Shown here in pieces: positions 54,079-62,935 of a stretch of 64,000 bases of DNA. Below the pieces are notes generated by a model. It saw only the letters and a list, made by a program, of their open reading frames with translations, had not been told where the DNA came from and searched no databases. The stretch's first letter is position 1; each line of letters begins with the position of its first letter. Both the position numbers and the translations under genes were made by a program. The stretch comes from Deinococcales bacterium (GTDB taxonomy: Bacteria > Deinococcota > Deinococci > Deinococcales > JAAFIG01): NCBI GenBank assembly GCA_025359505.1, contig JANYHH010000101.1:1-64000 (forward strand). Direction: 5' to 3'.

Positions 54079-54888
54079 TCATACGGCCGTCACGGTTCTC
54101 GAGCCGCGCCCGAGTTGCAGTGCCAGCGTCCCCAAGCCCCACGCGATGCCGAAGGCCAACACGCTGATCGCTGCCGAGCGGTGACCGTCTTGGGAGTTCG
54201 TCAGGTATTGGTAATACGGCAGGGTCTGCCAGGCGCTGCCGACGATCAGTTGAGCCAGTGAAAACTCGCCGAACGCGGCTGATAACGCCAGCACACCGCC
54301 GCTCAGCACGCCCGGCAGCACGCTGGGGAAGATCACCCACGCGAGGATTTGCAGATCGCTCGAGCCGAGGCTCCGGCCAGCCTCGGCGAGTTCGCGGACG
54401 TTGATGCTTTCAAAGGCGTTACTGACTGCCCGATACGCGAATGGCATCACGACGACGGTCACGGCCGGGATCAGCAGCCACGGCGTGCCGGAGATCGCCA
54501 ATGGCGGGTTGGAGAAAATCTGGATCAGTCCGACCGCCAGAATCACGCCGGGAAACACGAACGGCCACAGGCTGAAGAACTCGAGCAGACTGGCCAATTT
54601 TGGCGCGTACAGCGTAATCGCAAACAGCGTCGGCACGAGAAAGAAGATGCTCAGCGCCACCGCCGAAGCCGCCATGATGAGCGAACGTCCTGTGGACTGC
54701 CAGAAGATCGGATCACCAAAAAGCTTCCCCCACGCCTCGAGCGTGTAGCCGTCGGGCAGCAGCGTCGACCAGTTTTTGGCGAAGCTGTAGACCAGTGTCA
54801 ACGCGATGGGGGTGAGCAAATAGAGCAGCAACGCGCCAAGAATGCCGCGCCTGAGCATCGACCCTATATTCACTGAGCCAACGTTCAC
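54079..54888 (-). CDS. ABC importer permease (second)
   Basis: The protein has 269 residues from GTG 54888, chosen because it overlaps the preceding permease stop by 4 bases (GTGA); the open frame continues upstream to 54951 inside that gene. Six hydrophobic segments. The EAA loop reads ESINVRELAEAGRSLGSSDL, then FPSVLPGVLSGGVLA, the binding-protein-dependent permease motif. It pairs with the permease encoded upstream to form the channel. Confidence 0.9.
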   Translation of the reverse strand: MNVGSVNIGSMLRRGILGALLLYLLTPIALTLVYSFAKNWSTLLPDGYTLEAWGKLFGDPIFWQSTGRSLIMAASAVALSIFFLVPTLFAITLYAPKLASLLEFFSLWPFVFPGVILAVGLIQIFSNPPLAISGTPWLLIPAVTVVVMPFAYRAVSNAFESINVRELAEAGRSLGSSDLQILAWVIFPSVLPGVLSGGVLALSAAFGEFSLAQLIVGSAWQTLPYYQYLTNSQDGHRSAAISVLAFGIAWGLGTLALQLGRGSRTVTAV

Positions 54889-55724
54889 GCCCGACCCCTG
54901 CTCTGCAAGCGCTCCGCCCACGACCTCGAGCCTCGGTACAGCGCCAGACACGCCAGCAGTACCGCCGCCATCACCAAGGAGAGCGCAGCCGCCGCGCCCG
55001 GATCGTACCCGACCTGCCCGGAGACCTGAAAGCCGATCTGCGTCGGCAGTAAGTTAATGCTGCCCTGCGACAGCGCGTAGACCGTCGCATACGCGCCGAA
55101 GCTGTTGGCGAACAGCAGCACGCTCGAGCCGAGCAGCGTCGGTAATAAAACCGGAATCCCGACGCGCCACCAGAACAGCACTGAACTCGCGCCCATGCCC
55201 CGCGCCGCCTCGAGCCAGCTTTTGTCAATCGCGCCAAACGCGGGCAGCATCAGCGCGGTCATCAGTGGCCACTGGAAGTACAGGTAAATCCAGTGCAGGT
55301 TCTCGCGGCGGTAAATGTCAATTGTCGGCAGGTTTGAAGAGGTGAAAATATAGTTCAGCACGCCGCTCGCGCCGAGCATCACCACGAACGCGAACGCCAG
55401 CGGCACGCCCGCGAAATTCGCCGAGACGCCGCTCAGGGCTGTGACAAACGATTTGACTCGAGCGTTGCGGCTAGACCACAGCGCCCCCGCCGTCAGCGTG
55501 CCCAGCAGTGCCCCCTCGAGCGCCGATTGCAAGCTGAGCCAGACGGAGTTGTTGAGCGCCCGCAGAAATAATGGTTTGGTGGCTTCCTGCAAATGCTCGA
55601 GCGTGAACCCCGCTTTGTTGGTCAGCGCAGTAATCCCGAGGAAAATACCGGGCAGAATCTCAAACAGAATCAGGAACCCGAGGAACAGACCAGCAATCGC
55701 AAATGTCGCCCAGCGTAGGTTCAT
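54885..55724 (-). CDS. ABC importer permease (first)
   Basis: The protein has 279 residues and six to seven hydrophobic segments. The EAA loop is FGAIDKSWLEAARGMGASSV followed by FWWRVGIPVLLPTLLGS. N-terminal helix about 8-30. It belongs with the solute-binding protein gene upstream, separated from it by a 174-base spacer with a strong hairpin, and with the second permease by a 4-base overlap. Confidence 0.9.
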   Translation of the reverse strand: MNLRWATFAIAGLFLGFLILFEILPGIFLGITALTNKAGFTLEHLQEATKPLFLRALNNSVWLSLQSALEGALLGTLTAGALWSSRNARVKSFVTALSGVSANFAGVPLAFAFVVMLGASGVLNYIFTSSNLPTIDIYRRENLHWIYLYFQWPLMTALMLPAFGAIDKSWLEAARGMGASSVLFWWRVGIPVLLPTLLGSSVLLFANSFGAYATVYALSQGSINLLPTQIGFQVSGQVGYDPGAAAALSLVMAAVLLACLALYRGSRSWAERLQSRGRA

Positions 55725-55741
55725 TTTTTAGCTCCTAGCTT

Positions 55742-55763
55742 TTCGCTTTTCGCTAAAAGCGAA
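55742..55763. promoter_or_regulatory. Intra-operon hairpin after the binding-protein gene
   Basis: TTCGCTTTT (55742-55750) pairs with AAAAGCGAA (55755-55763), 9 bp with a CGCT loop. Such hairpins after a binding-protein gene commonly protect its 3' end so that it is expressed above the permease genes. It may be followed by partial termination. Confidence 0.7.
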
Positions 55764-55898
55764 GCCTGTAACCCAGCGTGGCTCGAGGCTTAAAATTCCT
55801 CGAGCCACATTTTTCTTTGATTCAGTCTGCGTTCGACTCGAGCGCAAGCTTGCACAGCGCAGTTCAGCTCTCGAGCCAATGGCTAAAGGTTAATAGCT

Positions 55899-56957
55899 TT
55901 ACTGCCCCACAACGTCGGTGGCCCACTTCTCGCCGATGCCTTTGACGATATCGGGCATTTGCTTCCAAGCTTTGATCGGCACGACTTTGGTGTACTGGTA
56001 GCTTGGGATCATCTTGGCCTTGATGTCTGCGGGCAGCTTCTTGCGGATGCTCTCGCGGATCGGCTGAGCGCCACCCTCGGCGTAGAGCATCTGGCCCTCG
56101 TCGCTGAAGAGGAATTCCATGAACAGCTTGGCGACGTTCGGGCGGGCGGTGAACTTGTTAATCACTGGCGCGTAGGGCCCGGTGGTCGTGCCATCCAACG
56201 GAATGCGAATCTCCAAGGGCAGCTCAGCGCCTAAGGTGCGCCTGAAGTTGAGACCATTGTAATCCCAGTTGATCGCAATGGCGACTTCACCCTTTTGAAT
56301 CGCGGCGAGGCTCGGCGCGGTCGGCAACAGGTTGCCGGATTTCTGGAGCTTGGCGAAGAAATCGATGCCCGGCTGGATATTGGTTTCACTACCGCCCATC
56401 GCAATCGCAGCCGCGATCACGCCGTACTGCGCCACAGCCGCTTTGCGCGGGTCGCTCATAGCGATTTTGCCTTTGTACTCTGGACGCAGCAGGTCGCGCC
56501 ACGCAATCGGCACGTTTTTCACTAATTTTGGATTGACGATGAACGCCACCGCGCCGTAATAAGCGGCCGCGTAATTGCCGTCCTTGTCTTTAGCCCAGTC
56601 TGGGATTTCGTTCCACTTGGAGACCTTGTACGGCATGAACGCGCCCTGCGCCGTGCCGATGGGCCCGAATGCCAGACCGACATCGCCGACATCCGCTACA
56701 GGAGCGTTTTTCTCTGCGAGAAACTTGGCGATTTCCTCGGCGCTGCTCATGTCGGTGTCTTGGTTGGTCACGCCGTAACGCTTGGTAAAGACGCTCCACA
56801 TTTTCTCGTAGTTCAGCCAGTCGTTGGGGATGCCATACGAAACGATCTTGCCCTCAGTCTTGGCTTTCGCAGCCAGCTCCGCCATGTTGTCGGCGGCGAG
56901 CGCGATGCTCAGGCTGGCGAGGATGGCGATGCCGAACATCAATTTCGGTTTCTTCAT
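55899..56957 (-). CDS. ABC importer periplasmic solute-binding protein
   Basis: The protein has 352 residues with a cleavable signal peptide (about 1-21, LASLSIALAAD); no lipobox cysteine. The fold is of the iron/polyamine/phosphonate binding type: GKIVSYGIPNDWLNYEKMW, VADVGDVGLAFG, YKGKIAMSDPRKAAVAQYG, LAAIQKGEVAIAINWDYNGL and LFMEFLFSDEGQMLYAEGG. The PHP phosphoesterase at the end of the operon makes an organophosphate or phosphonate a reasonable ligand, but iron or polyamine cannot be excluded. AGGAG lies 6 bases before ATG 56957. Confidence 0.92.
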   Translation of the reverse strand: MKKPKLMFGIAILASLSIALAADNMAELAAKAKTEGKIVSYGIPNDWLNYEKMWSVFTKRYGVTNQDTDMSSAEEIAKFLAEKNAPVADVGDVGLAFGPIGTAQGAFMPYKVSKWNEIPDWAKDKDGNYAAAYYGAVAFIVNPKLVKNVPIAWRDLLRPEYKGKIAMSDPRKAAVAQYGVIAAAIAMGGSETNIQPGIDFFAKLQKSGNLLPTAPSLAAIQKGEVAIAINWDYNGLNFRRTLGAELPLEIRIPLDGTTTGPYAPVINKFTARPNVAKLFMEFLFSDEGQMLYAEGGAQPIRESIRKKLPADIKAKMIPSYQYTKVVPIKAWKQMPDIVKGIGEKWATDVVGQ

Positions 56958-57234
56958 AAGAACTCCTTGCCCCGTTCACGGGGTGATGCTTCATGCCTGA
57001 GCTGACTCGAGCAATGCCTGATTAGAAGAACTTGAGATCATCAGCAGTATGTCATGGAATTCGCTCGAGGTGCTTAACCACATCTCGAGAAACACCGTGG
57101 GTGCGAACGGTCGACGCCAGACTCATCACCGAGTGCGTTTGCAAATTCGGACGCACTCCAAAAATCTTCAGCCTATCTCGAGCCAGCACACCTCACAGAA
57201 GCTGGCGGTCACATCGGGTTATCGTTTCATCAAT

Positions 57235-57894
57235 TCACTTGGACAGCGATACTTGGACACCGAGCAGCGAGATCAAATCGACCGCCTGCTCTGGAGCGAT
57301 CACCGCTCCGAGCAAATCTTTGGGATGAATCACCAGCGATTCCAACCTCGAGCCGCGAAAATCAGTCCCGACGAGCGTTGACTCTCTGAAATCGCTTTTG
57401 CGAAGATCGCAATTGTAAAACACCGTGTTGGTCAACTCCGCACTCTGGAACGACGCCTCGAGCAACATGGTGCTGTGCCACTCGAGCGTACCAGCCTTCA
57501 CGTCGAGCAGACGCGCATAGCGTGCATCGCAGTGGTCGAACAGAACATCCTCAAAACTCGCGGCAGGTGCGGCAAACCCAAGCAGTCGGCAACCGCGAAA
57601 TTCGACCCGCTCGAGGATCGCGCCCTCGAGCCGCAGACCTTCCAGATTGCAGTCTTCAAAAATCAAATCCGACAGCCGAACGTGTCCAAAGCGCCCCTGT
57701 GCCAGATTGACTTTGCGTAAATGGCTGCGCTCCAGCACCACGTCGTCGGCTTTTTGCCCACTTAAATCGAGATTCTCGAGTATTAAATTCTGATACCAGC
57801 CGTCATCCCGCCAAGTGCCGTCAGCTAGTGAGACTTCAGCGTGATCGTCAGGCCCTTCGGGCGCAATCAGCGGTTTGCGTTTGACCTGTTTCAC
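57235..57894 (-). CDS. Pentapeptide-repeat protein
   Basis: The protein has 219 residues. From about residue 35 it shows repeats of A(D/N)LxX type: LENLDLSGQKADDVVLERSHL, then LIFEDCNLEGLRLEGAILERV and CDLRKSDFRESTLVGTDFRGS. These make a right-handed square beta-helix. Some members protect gyrase from toxins or quinolones; the role here is unknown. Its start overlaps the metallo-hydrolase gene by 4 bases, so the pair is an operon. Confidence 0.88.
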   Translation of the reverse strand: MKQVKRKPLIAPEGPDDHAEVSLADGTWRDDGWYQNLILENLDLSGQKADDVVLERSHLRKVNLAQGRFGHVRLSDLIFEDCNLEGLRLEGAILERVEFRGCRLLGFAAPAASFEDVLFDHCDARYARLLDVKAGTLEWHSTMLLEASFQSAELTNTVFYNCDLRKSDFRESTLVGTDFRGSRLESLVIHPKDLLGAVIAPEQAVDLISLLGVQVSLSK

Positions 57895-58727
57895 GCGTCA
57901 GAATCCCATTCAAGCGGCGACCAAACGCGTTTCCCCGCCTCGAGCTGCACATATCCCAGCCCTCCAAACGGCGTGTGTGGCACGGCAAGCAGCAAGCCGT
58001 CTGATTCGGCTTGATCGACAATCTGGCGACGGGTGCGAGCGGCGAGTTCAGCGTCGCCATCCCAGACACTGGAAAATTCAGGATGCGTAATTTGAACTGG
58101 CAGGTGCAGCGTGTCAGCGAGCAGCAACGCTGCTTGTCCGCCATCTTCGATCCGCAGACTCGTGGCTCCGGAGCGGTGTCCCGGCGTCGCCACCGCTGTC
58201 AAACCCGCAGCAATTTCAGCGCCATCCTCGAGAAATTCCAGCAGTCCGCGATCCTCGAGCGGCTTGATTGATGAGCAGAATTGATCGGCGCGTTTGGCTT
58301 CTGATTTGAACGCCTCGTACTCAAGCCTCGAGATCAGGTATTTGGCACGCGGATAAAGCGCTTCGCCGTGAGCGCCGACCGCGCCGCCAACGTGGTCGCT
58401 GTCGCGGTGCGTCAAAAACACCAAGTCAACCTCGTGCGGCTGAATGCCAACCGCCGCCAAGCCCCACGCTAAGATCGCGCCCGCTCGGTGCAGCGCTTCT
58501 CCGGTGTCTACCAGCACGATCTGATCCGGGCTGCGAATCACGCAAATGTTCTGCGTCAATTCGATCAGGCTCAGATCGTCCCCGAAGAACTGCGGCAAGC
58601 GCCTATGGCACTCCTCAAGGCTCGAGGCGTCCACATCCAGCAGCACCTCGCTCGCGGGCATTTGCTGAAGCGGCCAGACTTGCAGCGAGGCGATCTCGAA
58701 GCGTCCGATGTTTGCGCGGTAGATCAC
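57891..58727 (-). CDS. Metallo-beta-lactamase fold hydrolase
   Basis: The protein has 278 residues. The metal site is LTHRDSDHVGGA (HxxxDH, about 105-116), then ATPGHRSGATSLRI and LLLADTLHLP, as in lactonase-like members of the fold. Candidate activities are lactonase, thiolesterase or phosphodiesterase. GTG 58727 is 6 bases after TAGAAT (leaderless GTG). It is followed by the pentapeptide-repeat gene with a 4-base overlap. Confidence 0.88.
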   Translation of the reverse strand: MIYRANIGRFEIASLQVWPLQQMPASEVLLDVDASSLEECHRRLPQFFGDDLSLIELTQNICVIRSPDQIVLVDTGEALHRAGAILAWGLAAVGIQPHEVDLVFLTHRDSDHVGGAVGAHGEALYPRAKYLISRLEYEAFKSEAKRADQFCSSIKPLEDRGLLEFLEDGAEIAAGLTAVATPGHRSGATSLRIEDGGQAALLLADTLHLPVQITHPEFSSVWDGDAELAARTRRQIVDQAESDGLLLAVPHTPFGGLGYVQLEAGKRVWSPLEWDSDA

Positions 58728-58805
58728 GACAGCATTCTACTGCGCTTCATTGGTCTCGAGGATTGACGCGGCGGGTATTCTGTCTGCGGGACGGAGCGAA
58801 GTGAG

Positions 58806-59309
58806 GTGCTGTTCATCGGTGGTCGAGCTGGCACGGGCAAAACCAGCGTGGCATCGGCGCTGCACGAACTGTTCTCAGCGCGACGCGTTCAGCACGCGGT
58901 CATTGAAGGTGATTATCTGGATATGGCTTATCCGACACCTTGGGAACACGGGCTGGAGGAGCAGAACTTACGGGCGATCTGGCAAAATTACCGAGCGCTC
59001 GGTTATCGTCGGCTGGTATACACCAACTTGGTCAGCGTGGTTCAGACCGATCAACTGGCCCGCGCAATGGGCGACGATCCGAAGATCACCGCCGTCCTGC
59101 TCGATGTTTCCGATGACGTTATGCGACAACGGTTGACCTTGCGCGAATCTGGGCTGTCGCTCGAGCGGCATCTGCAACGCAACGCTGAGCGTCGGGAACG
59201 GCTGGAGAGCGAAGCGCCCGCTTGGGTTCATCGGGTGACAACAGACGGCAAGACGTTGGATCAACTGGCTGCTGAGATTGTGCAACTCATCGGTTGGCTC
59301 AGCGAGTAA
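58806..59309 (+). CDS. Small P-loop kinase-like protein
   Basis: The protein has 167 residues. Walker A is FIGGRAGTGKTSVAS (3-17). IEGDYLDMAYPTP follows as the substrate-side motif, and LESEAPAWVHRVTTDGKT closes the domain. It is similar to small kinases of the adenylylsulfate or chloramphenicol phosphotransferase type that are common in actinobacteria and other soil bacteria. Substrate unknown. Start GTG 58806; a CGGAG-like site is about 10 bases upstream. Confidence 0.75.
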   Translation: MLFIGGRAGTGKTSVASALHELFSARRVQHAVIEGDYLDMAYPTPWEHGLEEQNLRAIWQNYRALGYRRLVYTNLVSVVQTDQLARAMGDDPKITAVLLDVSDDVMRQRLTLRESGLSLERHLQRNAERRERLESEAPAWVHRVTTDGKTLDQLAAEIVQLIGWLSE

Positions 59310-59614
59310 ATTAATACTGACTTGAACCAAAAGCCTCGGAAGCAACGGACGCAGATAGACGTTTCTAATTTTTAAACTGAGCTTTCACGCTTGTCAACGG
59401 ATGCCACACACCCGCCATCTCGAGAGCTGCTTGACGCCGCATCACTGCATCACAACACGGAAACAGGGTTCAGCGTTTATCTCGAATCAGTCAGCAGCAC
59501 ACCCGTCACTCTTCGAGCCGTCACCCCTCGAGCTTGGGGCTGCGCTTGCAATTCTCACGCGGCGGCTTTAACGTCTCATTCAGCCGTCCGCCTTGCTGCG
59601 GCGCGAAAGGGCGT
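59310..59614. other. Spacer before topA
   Basis: The 305 bases hold no supported gene. Around 59500-59530 CCGTCAC and CCCTCGAGC recall the tandem unit at 28585-28659, in a single degenerate copy. No clear -35/-10 pair for topA was found. Confidence 0.45.
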
Positions 59615-62575
59615 ATGCCGAAAACACTGATCATCGTCGAGTCTCCCGCGAAAGCCAAAACCATCTCTAAATTCCTCGGCGCTGGATACGTGGTCGAGTC
59701 GAGTTACGGACACATCCGCGATTTGCCGCGCAACGCCGATGAGATCCCCGCAAAAGTCAAGGGTTTGCCGTGGGCGCGGTTAGGCATCAACACCGAAGAT
59801 AATTTTGAGCCGCTGTACATCGTCTCAGCCGAAAAGCGCCAGCAAGTGGCCAAGCTCAAAGCGCTGACCAAAGACGCCAGCGAAGTGATTCTGGCAACCG
59901 ACGAAGACCGCGAGGGCGAAGCAATCGCGTGGCATCTGCTGGACGAACTCAAACCTCGAGTCCCGGTCAAGCGCATGGTTTTTCACGAGATCACCAAAGA
60001 AGCGATTTTGCACGCCATCGCGCACCCGCGAGCCGTCAACAACAATCTGGTGCAAGCACAGGAGACGCGCCGGGCATTGGACAGGTTGTACGGCTACGAG
60101 GTCAGCCCCGTGCTGTGGAAAAAGGTCAAACCGTCTCTGAGCGCCGGTCGCGTGCAGAGCGTCGCCACGCGGTTGATCGTCGACCGCGAGCGTGACCGCA
60201 TGGGCTTCACGCCCGCCAGTTGGTGGGATCTCGAGGCAGTATTTAGGACGCCGAAGAACGAATCTTTCCCCGCAACCCTGAGCGAACTCGAGGGTAAGCG
60301 CATGGCAGCGGGCAAGGATTTCGACTCGAGCGGCAAGTTTACCGGCGAGGGCAAGGTCGTGCGGCTGAACGAACTCGAGGCGAAGGGGTTAGCGGATTCT
60401 TTGCGTGGCGCGGCGTTTACTGTGACGGGCACAGAGGAAAAGCCGTTCACGCAAAAGCCGTATGCGCCGTTCATCACCAGCACTTTGCAGCAAGAAGGCG
60501 GGCGCAAGCTCGGTTTCGGAGCGCAGCGCACGATGCGGGCAGCGCAGCGGCTCTACGAGGGCGGCTACATCACGTACATGCGTACTGACAGCACCAACCT
60601 TTCAAAAGAAGCACTGAACGCGGCTCGAGCGCAGGTCGTGGAACTGTACGGCGAGCTGTTCCTGTACCCGACGCCGCGCACGTATGACAAGAAAGTCAAG
60701 AACGCGCAGGAAGCCCACGAAGCGATCCGCCCGGCCGGTGAGCGCTTCCGCACACCACAGGAAGTGCGTGGCGAGCTGGGCGAGGACGAATGGAAACTGT
60801 ATGACCTGATCTGGAAGCGCACCGTCGCGGGGCAGATGGCGGATGCTCGAGGGCGCAGGTTGTCGGCGCGAATCGCGGGCGCGGGCAAGGACGGGCGCAC
60901 GGCCGCGTTCACGGCATCCGGCAAAGTCATCGACTTCCCCGGATTTTTGCGGGCTTACGTCGAAGGCAGCGACGACCCGGAAGCCGCGCTCGAGGACAGA
61001 GAAGTCGTGCTGCCCGCCCTCGCCAAAGGTGATGTCGTCAAAGACGAGAAACTCGAGCCAAAGGGTCACAGCACCCAAGCGCCCGCCCGCTACACCGAAG
61101 CCAGTTTGGTGCAAGGCATGGAGGAGAAAGGCATCGGGCGTCCTAGCACCTACGCCAGCATCATCCAGACTGTGCAGGACAGGGGTTACGTCTTCAAGCG
61201 CGGCGCGGCGCTCGTGCCGACCTTCATTGGCTTCAGCGTCGTGCAGTTGCTGGAACAGAACTTCGCGCAACTGGTGGATTACAGCTTTACGGCGCGGCTC
61301 GAGGACGACCTGGACAAGATCGCCGATGGGCAATCTGGGCGCGTCAAGTTCCTCAATCACTTCTACTTCGAGGGTGAGACGGGCTTGAAACCGATGATCG
61401 CGGCGCGGCTCGAGAGCATCGACCCGAGGGTCGTCGCAACCATCAACGTGCCGCGCTTGCGCGACACGGGCATCGAAACTCGAGTCGGGCGTTACGGCGC
61501 GTTCATGCGGCGCACCTTGGAGGACGGCACGGATCAGACGGGCAATATTCCCGATGACCTCGCACCGGATGAACTGACGCTCGAGAAGGCCGAGGAGCTG
61601 TTCAGCAAGAAAAGCTCCGAGTTGGTGCTGGGCATCGACCCCGACAGCAATCACCACGTCTACGCCAAAAATGGGCGCTTCGGGCCGTATGTCCAACTCG
61701 GCGAGAGCGGCGAGGCCAGCACCAAAATGGCGAGCCTCTTTCCGAACGACAAATTAGAAGAGGTCACGCTCGAGCGGGCGATGAAACTCTTGAGCTTGCC
61801 CAGATTCATTGGGCCGATTGAAGGCGAAGAGGTCTGGGCGTACAACGGCAAATTTGGCCCGTACATCAAGCGCGGCAAGGACAGCCGCACGCTGAGCGGC
61901 GGTCACGAGCAACTGTTCACCTTGACCCTCGAGCAAGCCGACGCTCTCTTAAAAGAACCCAAGCAAGCGAGGGGACGCACAACGAAGGAACCCGTCGCGG
62001 TCTTCACGTACTCCGACCGTGCGGAAATCAAATTGCTCGATGGGCGCTTTGGGTTGTACCTGACGGACGGCGCACTCAACGCGTACTTGAAGCGTGACGA
62101 CGACGCGCAAGCCTTGGACGCCGCTGGCATTCGCAATATTTTTGAAGAGCGCGGCAAACCACCAAAAAGCAAAGCCAAACCGACTCGAGGGGCAGCGAAG
62201 AGTCCCGCGAAGGCTGGCGCGAAAACTGCTGGCAAAACCGCTGCTAAGAAACCCGCCTCGAGCAGCAAGTCTCCCAGCACCGCCGCGAAAGGCGTCAAAG
62301 CCGCTAAGCCCAAAGGCGCACCGAAGAAGCCTTCGCGCACCGCCAAAGCCGCCAAGCCAGCGGGCGAGAAACCCGCGTGGTCAGCCCTCGAGCCATTCAC
62401 CGCTGGCTTCGACCCGACCACCGCACAGCTTTTGAAACTCGTCAACGGCGACCGCATTTCAATGGCGACGGCCGCGCAGCAACTGCGGATCACACCAGAA
62501 GACGCGATGACCCGCTACCGCTCGAGCAACTTTAAGCTCTACAACCTGTATCGCAACGCGAAACCCAGCGTTTGA
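59615..62575 (+). CDS. topA: DNA topoisomerase I (type IA) with histone-H1-like tail
   Basis: The protein has 986 residues. The Toprim domain starts MPKTLIIVESPAKAKTISKF and continues with ATDEDREGEAIAWHL. The active-site tyrosine is Tyr321 in GYITYMRTDSTNLS. C-terminal topoisomerase repeats (NGRFGPYVQLGE, NGKFGPYIKRGK, DGRFGLYLTDG) take the place of zinc fingers; I see no cysteine in the whole chain. About residues 850-920 are Lys/Ala/Pro-rich like histone H1, then a short helical domain (AAQQLRITPEDAMTRYRSS) ends the protein. AAAGG lies 5 bases before ATG 59615; the frame open to 59534 lacks support. Confidence 0.97.
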   Translation: MPKTLIIVESPAKAKTISKFLGAGYVVESSYGHIRDLPRNADEIPAKVKGLPWARLGINTEDNFEPLYIVSAEKRQQVAKLKALTKDASEVILATDEDREGEAIAWHLLDELKPRVPVKRMVFHEITKEAILHAIAHPRAVNNNLVQAQETRRALDRLYGYEVSPVLWKKVKPSLSAGRVQSVATRLIVDRERDRMGFTPASWWDLEAVFRTPKNESFPATLSELEGKRMAAGKDFDSSGKFTGEGKVVRLNELEAKGLADSLRGAAFTVTGTEEKPFTQKPYAPFITSTLQQEGGRKLGFGAQRTMRAAQRLYEGGYITYMRTDSTNLSKEALNAARAQVVELYGELFLYPTPRTYDKKVKNAQEAHEAIRPAGERFRTPQEVRGELGEDEWKLYDLIWKRTVAGQMADARGRRLSARIAGAGKDGRTAAFTASGKVIDFPGFLRAYVEGSDDPEAALEDREVVLPALAKGDVVKDEKLEPKGHSTQAPARYTEASLVQGMEEKGIGRPSTYASIIQTVQDRGYVFKRGAALVPTFIGFSVVQLLEQNFAQLVDYSFTARLEDDLDKIADGQSGRVKFLNHFYFEGETGLKPMIAARLESIDPRVVATINVPRLRDTGIETRVGRYGAFMRRTLEDGTDQTGNIPDDLAPDELTLEKAEELFSKKSSELVLGIDPDSNHHVYAKNGRFGPYVQLGESGEASTKMASLFPNDKLEEVTLERAMKLLSLPRFIGPIEGEEVWAYNGKFGPYIKRGKDSRTLSGGHEQLFTLTLEQADALLKEPKQARGRTTKEPVAVFTYSDRAEIKLLDGRFGLYLTDGALNAYLKRDDDAQALDAAGIRNIFEERGKPPKSKAKPTRGAAKSPAKAGAKTAGKTAAKKPASSSKSPSTAAKGVKAAKPKGAPKKPSRTAKAAKPAGEKPAWSALEPFTAGFDPTTAQLLKLVNGDRISMATAAQQLRITPEDAMTRYRSSNFKLYNLYRNAKPSV

Positions 62576-62881
62576 GTGCGGGTTTGAGCGCAGGCTGTCA
62601 CATGGCTCGAGTCTGAACATTCGTTGGATGTGTGAGTAACAAACCGCATGGGAACAAACCGTAGGGGCGAGCGGCCGCTCGCCCTCGCAACCGCTTCACG
62701 CTGAACGAACCAAGCGGCGCATCAGCGCGGCTCGAGCACTGTCGCCACGAGTTTGCGGATCAACTCAGCGTGACTGGGCGGCAATCCAACCTCGAGCCGC
62801 ACTCACGGCAACTCGAGGGCGCTGAGATTTTTCGCGTCACCACTTGTCATTGTTCCCGCCTGAAACGGTAGACTCCGCAGC
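62576..62881. other. Spacer with palindromic repeat before the sugar permease operon
   Basis: No gene is supported here. A perfect 20-base palindrome at 62665-62684 (arms GGGCGAGCGG and CCGCTCGCCC) follows GTAG and belongs to the same family as 4243-4260. Several CTCGAG sites lie at 62600-62820. TAGACT at 62869-62874 is the promoter box for the following leaderless ORF. Confidence 0.65.
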
Positions 62882-62935
62882 GTGTTCCGACAATTCACAC
62901 GAGGTTATCAGACCGCGCAAGGCATCCGGTGGTGA
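62882..62935 (+). CDS. 17-codon leaderless upstream ORF
   Basis: GTG 62882 lies 7 bases after TAGACT and opens MFRQFTRGYQTAQGIRW, stopping at TGA 62933-62935. That stop overlaps GTG 62932 of the permease gene (GTGA). The small ORF therefore gives ribosomes a leaderless entry point and hands them to the permease start, which has no ribosome site of its own. No regulatory codon run is seen, apart from two Arg-Gly/Gln pairs. Confidence 0.55.
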   Translation: MFRQFTRGYQTAQGIRW

